This document shows positions 57,874-64,000 of a stretch of DNA of 64,000 nucleotides, in pieces. Origin of the DNA: an uncultured Rhodopila sp. (GTDB taxonomy: Bacteria; Pseudomonadota; Alphaproteobacteria; Acetobacterales; Acetobacteraceae); NCBI RefSeq assembly GCF_903944925.1, contig NZ_CAJATU010000042.1:62001-126000 (forward strand), in the 5' to 3' direction. Numbering within the stretch: position 1 is the first letter of the stretch; the number at the start of each line of letters is the position of its first letter. The notes beneath the pieces are model-generated. The model worked only from the letters and a program-made list of their open reading frames with translations. It searched no databases and was not told the origin of the DNA. A program made the translations under genes and the position numbers.

Positions 57874-57919
57874 TGCCCTTGTGTCATGGCCGGCGCAGGC
57901 CGGCCATGACACAAGGGCA
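57874..57919. repeat. Dispersed palindrome with extended arms, likely SLC13 terminator
   Basis: Perfect 21-bp arms (57874-57894 and 57899-57919) around a GCAG centre. The inner part has the GTCATGG...CCATGAC boundaries of the dispersed family. It starts 6 bp after the SLC13 stop. Confidence 0.65.
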
Positions 57920-58002
57920 TGCGGGGGCGGCCCGCCCGCGGCCACGACAACCTGACCGCACCCCCGCGCAACCCGAACGGCGCCCCGGCGCTGAAGCTCT
58001 CC

Positions 58003-59424
58003 ATGAGCAACGCCGCCGAAATCACCACCGACATCCCGGCCCGGATCGATCGGCTGCCGTGGAGCAATTTTCATCTCCTGGTCGTCGTCGCCCTCGGCGT
58101 GACCTGGATCCTGGATGGGCTGGAGGTCACCATCGTCGGCTCGATCGGGCCGATACTGAAGGATCACCGGACGCTGGGGCTGTCGGACCAGGATATCGGC
58201 GCGATCGCCGGTTGTTACGTTGCCGGAGCGGTGGCGGGGGCGCTGCTGTTCGGCTGGCTGACCGACCGGTTCGGGCGGCGGCTGATCTTCAACCTGACGC
58301 TCGGCATCTACATGGTGGGCGTGCTGGCCACCGCCTTTGCCTGGAACTTCTGGAGTTTCGCGTGTTTCAACGTCATCACCGGACTGGGCATCGGCGGCGA
58401 GTATGCGGCGATCAACTCCGCCATCGATGAGCTGATCCCGGCGCGGTTGCGCGGGCGGATCGACCTGATCGTCAATGGCAGCTATTGGGCGGGTGCGGCG
58501 CTCGGGGCGGCGGCATCGTTGCTGCTGCTGTCGGGGCGGTTGTTCAGCATCGATATCGGCTGGCGGCTCGGGTTCGGCATCGGCGCGGTGCTGAGCTGTG
58601 GCATCTTGTTTCTGCGGCGCTACGTGCCGGAGAGCCCGCGCTGGCAGGTGACGCATGGCCGGAACGAAGAGGCGGAGCAGACCACCGAGGATATCGAGCG
58701 CAAGGTGGGCGGGGACCTGCCCGCGCCGAAAGCCACGCTGAAGGTGCATCCGCGCAAGGTGTTCGGCTTCGGGCTGATCCTGGGGGCAATGCTGGGCAAG
58801 AACCGGTCGCGCAGCTTCCTGGCGTTGTCGCTGATGGTGGCCCAGGCATTCCTGTTCAACGCGGTTTTCTTTACCTATGGACTGGTGCTGACAAAATTCT
58901 ACCATATCAATGAGGCCCGGGCCGGGGTTTTTATTCTGCCGCTGGCGGTGGGGAATTTTCTCGGCCCGCTGCTGCTCGGGCATCTGTTCGACACGGTCGG
59001 GCGGAAAAAGATGATCGCCGGAACGTATGGGCTGGCCGGTGTGCTGCTGATCGCGGTGTCGGTGCTGTTCGGCATGGGCGTGCTGACGGCGTGGACGCAG
59101 ACCTTCTGCTGGATGGCGATCTTCTTCGTCGCCTCCGCCGCGGCGAGTTCGGCGTATCTGACTGCCAGCGAGATCTTCCCGTTGGAGACGCGGGCGATGG
59201 CGATCGCGCTGTTCTATGCGCTCGGCACGCTGATTGGCGGGGTCAGCGCGCCGTTTCTGTTCGGGTATCTGATCGGCACGGGCAGTGAATGGGTCGTCGC
59301 CGCCGGTTACGCCGGCGCCGCGATCCTGATGATCGGCGCGGCGGTGTGCGAGGCGGTCCTGGGGGTAGAGGCGGCGGGGAAGTCGCTGGAGGACGTTTCG
59401 GCGCCACTGTCATCCGGCGGGTGA
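58003..59424 (+). CDS. MFS transporter (metabolite:H+ symporter / sugar-porter-like)
   Basis: 473 residues and 12 helices. MFS signature GWLTDRFGRRLIFN between helices 2 and 3 and RYVPESPRW after helix 6 point to the sugar-porter/aromatic acid groups; the second half has GHLFDTVGRKKMIAGTYG. The start at 58003 (MSNAAEITTDIPARID) is preceded by weak purines. It ends 8 bp before the convergent CBM60 protein. Substrate unknown. Confidence 0.85.
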   Translation: MSNAAEITTDIPARIDRLPWSNFHLLVVVALGVTWILDGLEVTIVGSIGPILKDHRTLGLSDQDIGAIAGCYVAGAVAGALLFGWLTDRFGRRLIFNLTLGIYMVGVLATAFAWNFWSFACFNVITGLGIGGEYAAINSAIDELIPARLRGRIDLIVNGSYWAGAALGAAASLLLLSGRLFSIDIGWRLGFGIGAVLSCGILFLRRYVPESPRWQVTHGRNEEAEQTTEDIERKVGGDLPAPKATLKVHPRKVFGFGLILGAMLGKNRSRSFLALSLMVAQAFLFNAVFFTYGLVLTKFYHINEARAGVFILPLAVGNFLGPLLLGHLFDTVGRKKMIAGTYGLAGVLLIAVSVLFGMGVLTAWTQTFCWMAIFFVASAAASSAYLTASEIFPLETRAMAIALFYALGTLIGGVSAPFLFGYLIGTGSEWVVAAGYAGAAILMIGAAVCEAVLGVEAAGKSLEDVSAPLSSGG

Positions 59425-59431
59425 GTCGGAA

Positions 59432-62400
59432 TCAGGTGAACACCACCAAAGTGCCGCTATGGCCATCGCTGGCCAACGTGAAGGCACCGGAGTTATAGTT
59501 GTTGCCGTCGAGCAAAGTCATCGCGGCGGTATGGCTGCCATTGGTAACCGTCAGCGTCCCGTCCGTGGCGGTGCCGCTGTAGGTGCCGCTGACGCCGCCA
59601 AAGCCCATGTCGGTCAGGTCGATCACATCATTGCCGCCGAAATAAGCGAGTGTATCCCCATTCAGGTTGGCGCTGGCGGCCTGGAACGCGTCGCCGAATG
59701 CCGGGCTTCCCGCCAGGCTTTGGCCGGCAGCGGTGGGGGAGATGAACGTCAAACCGGTTGTCGTGCCGAGGCTCGCGGAGGACACTGCAATCGCATTGGA
59801 TCCGACAGTGAACGATGCGGTGCCGCCGCCGTACAGGTTCTCTTCGTTGCTGGCGTAATTGATACCGTCGTAACTCATCCCCTGGACGTACAGGTTCCGC
59901 GATCCAGCCGCGTCGCTCAGTCCATTGACGAAGTCGACGGTGACATCGTGCTGCCCCGCGCCCCAGTTGCCCAGGAATGTGAAGGCCTGACTGCCGCTGC
60001 TGGCGAGCATCGTCGCGGTCTCGACGCCGCCAACCTGCACGCCGTCCACGCTGACGGTGAACTCGGCATCGCCCTGGTAGGGAGACTCGCTGAGGTTCAC
60101 GATCAACGCGTCGGAACCGGTGCCGATCGGCGCCGGGGTGCCGACAAGGAACGACCCGGCGCCGCCGCCCCAAAGGTTCTGCACGTTATTGCCATAGCTC
60201 GTGCCGTCGTAGCGCATGCCCCAAATGAACAGGTTGCGCGATCCGCCGGCGTCGCTCAGTCCGTTGACGAAGTTCACGGTGACCGTTTGCTGGCCGGAAC
60301 CCCAGTTGCCGAGCACTTTGAAGGTCTCGGTCTGGCCGCTGGATTGCAGCGTGGTCGCGGTCAGGATGCCGCCGACTTGTACGCCGTCCACGCTGACGGT
60401 AAACTCCGCATCGCCCTGATACGCCGTCTCGCAGATATGCAGCACCAGCGTGTCGGAGCCGGAACCGACGGTGTTCCCGCCGGAGACCGTGAACGTCCCG
60501 GAGCCGCCGCCATACATGTTCTCGACGTTACCGGGGGACGCCGTGCCGTCATAGCTCATGCCGGACACGTATAGATTCCGCGAACCGTTCGCGTCGCTCA
60601 GTCCGTTGATGAAGTTGATGCCGACACTGTGCTGGCCGCCACCCCAATTGCCGAGGAAGGTGAAGGCTTCGGACTTGCCGCTGCTCTGCAGCAGCGTGAC
60701 CGTTTCGATGACGCCAACCCGGACGCCGTCCACATCGACGGTGAACTCAGCGTCGCCCTGGTAAGCGGCCTCGCTGAGGTCCAGCACCAACGTGTCGGAG
60801 CCGGATCCGATGGGCGAAGCGGTGCCGACAAGAAACGACCCGACGCCGCCGCCGTACAGGTTCTGGGTGTTATCGGAATAATCTGTGCCGTCGTAGCTCA
60901 TTCCTTCCATGAACAGGTTGCGCGATCCGCCCGCGTCGCTCCGTCCGTTGACGAAATTCACAGTGACCGTCTGCTGGCCGGAACCCCAGTCGCCCAGGAA
61001 AGTGAAGTCCTGGGTTTTGCCGCCGCTGGCCAACAGCAGCGCGGTTTCGACGCCGCCGATCTGAACGCCGTCCACGTCAACCGTGAACTGCGCGTCACCT
61101 TGATAAGCAGTTTCGAAGATGTGCAGCACGAGCGTGTCGGAGCCGGCGCCGATGGGTGCCGCGGTTCCGACGATGAACGACGCGATGCCGCCGCCATAGA
61201 GATTCTGGACGTTGTTGGCGTAATCGGTGCCGTCGTAGTTCATCCCCCGGACGAACAGGTTGCGCGATCCGCCGGCGTCGCTGTATCCGTTGACGAAGTC
61301 GACGGTGACCGAGTTCAGCCCGGATCCCCAATTACCTTCAAAGATGAAGGGCTGGGTCCCGCCATTCAATGTCGCGGTCTCGATCCCGCCGACCTGCACG
61401 CCGTTCACATCGACCGTGAACTGCGCGTCGCCCTGGTAAGCCTGCTCGCAAACATTCAGCACGAGCGTATCGGGGCCGGAGCCGACGGGTGCCGCGGTCC
61501 CGATCAGAAATGACCCGGCACCACCGCCATACAGGTTCTGGACGTTATTGGCGTAATCGGTGCCGTCGTAACTCATTCCCCGGATGAACAGGTCGCGTGA
61601 TCCGTCCGCATTGCTTAATCCGTTGACGAAGTTGACGGTGACCGTGTTCTGCGCGGACCCCCAGTTGCCATCAAAGGTGAACGGCTGTGTGCCGCCGTTC
61701 AGCGTCGCGGTCTCGATCCCGCCGACTTGCACGCCGTTGACATTGACGGTGAACTTCGCATCGCCCTGATACGCGGATTCGCAGATATACAGCACCAGCG
61801 TGTCGGGGCCGGAACCAATCGGCGCGGCTGTCCCGATCAGGAAGGACCCGACGCCGCCGCCATACAGGTTCTGCACGTTGTTGGAGTAATCGGTGCCGTC
61901 GTAGCTCATGCCCCAGATAAACAGGTTGCGCGATCCGCCCGCATCGCTGAGGCCATTGACGAAGTTGACGGTGACCGTGTGTTGGCCGCCCCCCCAGTCG
62001 CCGAGCACGTCGAAGGCTTGAGTCGGGCCGCTGGATGCGGCGGTCAGGACACCGCCGACTTGCATGCCGTCCACGCTGACGGTGAACTCCGCGTCGCCCT
62101 GGTAGGCCGCCTCGCAGATGTTCAGGACCAGGGTGTCGGCGCCGTAGCCGACAGTATCGCCGCCGGCAACCAGGAACGACGCGGAGCCGCCGCCGTACAG
62201 GTTCGCTTCGTGGTTGGCGTAACTGGTGCCGTCATAGCTCATGCCCCGGATGAACAGGTTGCGCGATCCGCCCGCGTCGCTCAGTCCGTCGACGATGTTG
62301 ACGGTGACCGTGTGGCCGCCGCCGCTCCAGTTGCCGAGGAAGGTAAAGTCCTGGGTCGCTCCGCTGTTATTCAAAGTCGCCGTCTCAATCCCGCCGACCT

Positions 62401-64000
62401 GCACGCCGTCCACGCTGACCGTGAACTGCACATCGCCCTGGTAAGCATTCTCGGAGACGACCAGCCCAAGCGTGTCCGGGCCGGAACCGATGGGCAAATC
62501 GTTGCCGACCAGGAAGAATGCGGCGCCGCCGCCATACAGGTTCACGACGTTTTTGGAGTATTCGGTGCCGTCGTAGTTCATCCCCCAGACGTACAGAATG
62601 CGCGAACCGCCCGCGTCGCCGTATCCGTTGACAAAGTCAACGCTAACCGTTTGCTGTCCCGGTCCCCAGTTGCCGAGTACGTCGAAGTCTTCGTTGACAA
62701 TACTGTTGGCCTGCATGGTGACGGTCTGAACGCCGCCGATTTGCATGCCATTCACGCTGACGGTGAACTGCGCGTCGCCCTGGTAGGCGCTTTCGCACAT
62801 GTGCAGCACGAGCGTGTCGGCGCCGGACCCGACGGTCGGGACCGTTCCGAGTCTGAACGTGTCCGCACCCGTCGCGGCCAGGGTCGCCGGGTCCGCGGCC
62901 GTGGCAGCGCCGTCGTAGGTCACGCCTTGCAGCAGCATCCCGCGGCTGCCGTTCGCGTCGGTCAGCGGATTGACGAAGTTGATCGAGATGATGTGCTGGC
63001 TGGTGCCCCAGTTACCCAGGAAACTAAACGTCTGGGTTTCATTGCTGGAGTTGAGCGCCTCGATCGTCTGGACGCCGCCGATCTGGTTTCCGTCCACGCT
63101 GACGGTGAACTGCGCGTTGCCGTCGTAGGGGTTTTCGCTGACCTGGAGCACCAGGGAATCGGAACCGGAGCTGACGGTAATCGCCGGCGGCGGGGCCAGG
63201 CCCGTGGTGTCGACGATCTCGAAATCGGAAGCCGAGACCGCGGTCTGCAAGAGAGCCAGATCGGCGTTGTTCCAGCGCGGATCGGGCACGCCGGACAGGA
63301 AGAAGTTGGAGCCGTTGTCGACGAGAATCATCCCGTACATCTTGAGCGTGTTCAGGATGATGATGTCTTCGATGGGAAGGCTCTGGTCGATGACGTAGTC
63401 GGGGTTGAGCACGAAGCGCATCCCGAACGCCGCTTCGCCGCCGCCATTCGTCGCATGTTCGGCCGCGCCGAAGACTTCATTGCCGATGTCCCAGGCGTCC
63501 AGCGTGAACGCGAGGGCGTGGGGGATGGTACCGTTCACGCCGCCTGCGGCGATAGCCTCCTGAACCTGGTCGTAGGTGACAAGGCCGGGGAATTCCGGCA
63601 GCCCGGCGGCGTTGGCCGACGTCCATCCCATCGGGAGCTGGTCGTCGCCCCCGGTCAGGTTGAACGCGATCGAATAGCCCTGCCAGCCACCGTCCGTGTT
63701 CTGGCTGATCAGGAAGAAGTCGTATTCTTCCGCCAGATTGCCGTTCGCATCCAACTGCAGGACGATCAGATGGTGATCGTTATAGCCCGCCGCCCCCTCG
63801 CCCTGAATCGGCGGGTTGTCGGGAATCGGAAACGGTCCGGGGTCCGACTCCGTCGTGTAGAGGTTGTTGAGGAACGGCACCAACGGCTGGTCGTACGGGA
63901 CCACCACATAGGGAATGCCGATCGTTATGCCGTTGTAGGTTCCGGAGCCGAAATCCGGGTGCAGGCCGACATTGGTATTGAGCGACGCCATGATCTCGGC
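59432..64000 (-). CDS. Giant secreted protein with ten CBM60-like repeats (5' end outside window)
   Basis: At least 1522 residues; the frame is open to the window edge (AEI precedes the first Met), so the start lies outside. Counted from that Met: residues 1-270 form an unnamed N-terminal domain (LHPDFGSGTYNGITIGIPYV, ESDPGPFPIPDNPPIQGEG); 271-1397 are ten tandem repeats of about 112 residues with the pattern sDTLvLhicE.aYQGDAqFTVsVdGvQvGG...FtFlGnWG.GqhtVtVnFvNg.sdagGSRNLf..GmsYDG; this is the CBM60 (Ca-dependent xylan-binding) type. The last 122 residues (GNDVIDLTDMGFGG, TLTVTNGSHTAAMTLLDG, FTLASDGHSGTLVVF) resemble C-termini of type I secreted proteins. No catalytic domain is recognised. 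Confidence 0.82.
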   Translation of the reverse strand, partial: AEIMASLNTNVGLHPDFGSGTYNGITIGIPYVVVPYDQPLVPFLNNLYTTESDPGPFPIPDNPPIQGEGAAGYNDHHLIVLQLDANGNLAEEYDFFLISQNTDGGWQGYSIAFNLTGGDDQLPMGWTSANAAGLPEFPGLVTYDQVQEAIAAGGVNGTIPHALAFTLDAWDIGNEVFGAAEHATNGGGEAAFGMRFVLNPDYVIDQSLPIEDIIILNTLKMYGMILVDNGSNFFLSGVPDPRWNNADLALLQTAVSASDFEIVDTTGLAPPPAITVSSGSDSLVLQVSENPYDGNAQFTVSVDGNQIGGVQTIEALNSSNETQTFSFLGNWGTSQHIISINFVNPLTDANGSRGMLLQGVTYDGAATAADPATLAATGADTFRLGTVPTVGSGADTLVLHMCESAYQGDAQFTVSVNGMQIGGVQTVTMQANSIVNEDFDVLGNWGPGQQTVSVDFVNGYGDAGGSRILYVWGMNYDGTEYSKNVVNLYGGGAAFFLVGNDLPIGSGPDTLGLVVSENAYQGDVQFTVSVDGVQVGGIETATLNNSGATQDFTFLGNWSGGGHTVTVNIVDGLSDAGGSRNLFIRGMSYDGTSYANHEANLYGGGSASFLVAGGDTVGYGADTLVLNICEAAYQGDAEFTVSVDGMQVGGVLTAASSGPTQAFDVLGDWGGGQHTVTVNFVNGLSDAGGSRNLFIWGMSYDGTDYSNNVQNLYGGGVGSFLIGTAAPIGSGPDTLVLYICESAYQGDAKFTVNVNGVQVGGIETATLNGGTQPFTFDGNWGSAQNTVTVNFVNGLSNADGSRDLFIRGMSYDGTDYANNVQNLYGGGAGSFLIGTAAPVGSGPDTLVLNVCEQAYQGDAQFTVDVNGVQVGGIETATLNGGTQPFIFEGNWGSGLNSVTVDFVNGYSDAGGSRNLFVRGMNYDGTDYANNVQNLYGGGIASFIVGTAAPIGAGSDTLVLHIFETAYQGDAQFTVDVDGVQIGGVETALLLASGGKTQDFTFLGDWGSGQQTVTVNFVNGRSDAGGSRNLFMEGMSYDGTDYSDNTQNLYGGGVGSFLVGTASPIGSGSDTLVLDLSEAAYQGDAEFTVDVDGVRVGVIETVTLLQSSGKSEAFTFLGNWGGGQHSVGINFINGLSDANGSRNLYVSGMSYDGTASPGNVENMYGGGSGTFTVSGGNTVGSGSDTLVLHICETAYQGDAEFTVSVDGVQVGGILTATTLQSSGQTETFKVLGNWGSGQQTVTVNFVNGLSDAGGSRNLFIWGMRYDGTSYGNNVQNLWGGGAGSFLVGTPAPIGTGSDALIVNLSESPYQGDAEFTVSVDGVQVGGVETATMLASSGSQAFTFLGNWGAGQHDVTVDFVNGLSDAAGSRNLYVQGMSYDGINYASNEENLYGGGTASFTVGSNAIAVSSASLGTTTGLTFISPTAAGQSLAGSPAFGDAFQAASANLNGDTLAYFGGNDVIDLTDMGFGGVSGTYSGTATDGTLTVTNGSHTAAMTLLDGNNYNSGAFTLASDGHSGTLVVFT
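59801..63181 (-). repeat. Ten-fold tandem coding repeat (about 336 bp unit)
   Basis: In-frame repeat array inside the giant protein gene, one unit per CBM60-like domain. The most similar units are the middle ones (about 61200-62050), suggesting recent expansion or homogenisation there. The outermost unit near 63180 is the most diverged. Confidence 0.85.

Noticed and set aside
59801..63181. Possible CRISPR or satellite array
   Set aside because: The 336-bp period is in frame with one long coding sequence and the repeats are protein domains; there are no short direct repeats with unique spacers.

Overview
The window is GC-rich alphaproteobacterial chromosome from an anoxygenic purple phototroph. 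It carries light-harvesting (two pucBA pairs, pufBA), reaction-centre (pufLMC) and bacteriochlorophyll (bchCXYZ) genes in one minus-strand block. Gene order elsewhere (tsaE-amgK-murU-addB-addA-trxA; glyA-nrdR-ribD-ribE-ribB-ribH-nusB; ssb divergent from uvrA) is typical of Alphaproteobacteria. The tetraheme PufC, the acid-group-like protein flavour and the many Acetobacteraceae-style hypotheticals suggest a Rhodopila-like member of the Acetobacteraceae; that assignment is inference.

Layout: 1-5 kb, PHA synthase C-terminal part, a GntP-type permease and a fused CoA-transferase (storage polymer / short-chain acyl metabolism). 5-7.7 kb, secreted alpha/beta hydrolase and ilvD. 7.9-12.4 kb, a broken AbrB/PrlF-type antitoxin, a complete SsuABC/TauABC-like ABC importer with two permeases, and a collapsed LLM flavin monooxygenase remnant. 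12.6-13.8 kb, a GT1-type glycosyltransferase. 13.9-26.6 kb, the photosynthesis block, read on the minus strand as pucB2A2 - pucB1A1 - pucC - bchC - bchX - bchY - bchZ - pufB - pufA - pufL - pufM - pufC - membrane-anchored diheme cytochrome c. 26.8-36 kb, trxA, addAB recombination helicase-nuclease, cell-wall recycling kinase/uridylyltransferase (amgK/murU) and tsaE. 36-41.7 kb, glyA-nrdR-riboflavin operon-nusB. 41.7-51.2 kb, mixed metabolic, transport and hypothetical genes with ssb. 51.4-59.4 kb, uvrA, a small lipoprotein, two hypotheticals and two transporters. 59.4-64 kb, a very large protein with ten tandem CBM60-like (xylan-binding type) repeats and a C-terminus like those of type I secreted proteins; it runs off the right edge.

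The most interesting structure is in the photosynthesis block. Three promoters (bchC, and one upstream of each pucBA pair) each contain two PpsR/CrtJ-type operators (TGT-N12-ACA, one perfect and one degenerate) whose starts are exactly 26 bp apart, with a sigma70-like -35 inside the distal operator and the -10 position inside the proximal one. The middle promoter is followed by the first ~30 codons of a dead bchC copy, so the bchC promoter and gene start have been duplicated in front of pucB1A1. Both pucBA leaders also share an inverted repeat CGGTCA-N18-TGACCG.

No rRNA, tRNA, CRISPR array, insertion sequence or prophage was recognised. A family of dispersed palindromes bounded by GTCATGG...CCATGAC occurs in several intergenic gaps.
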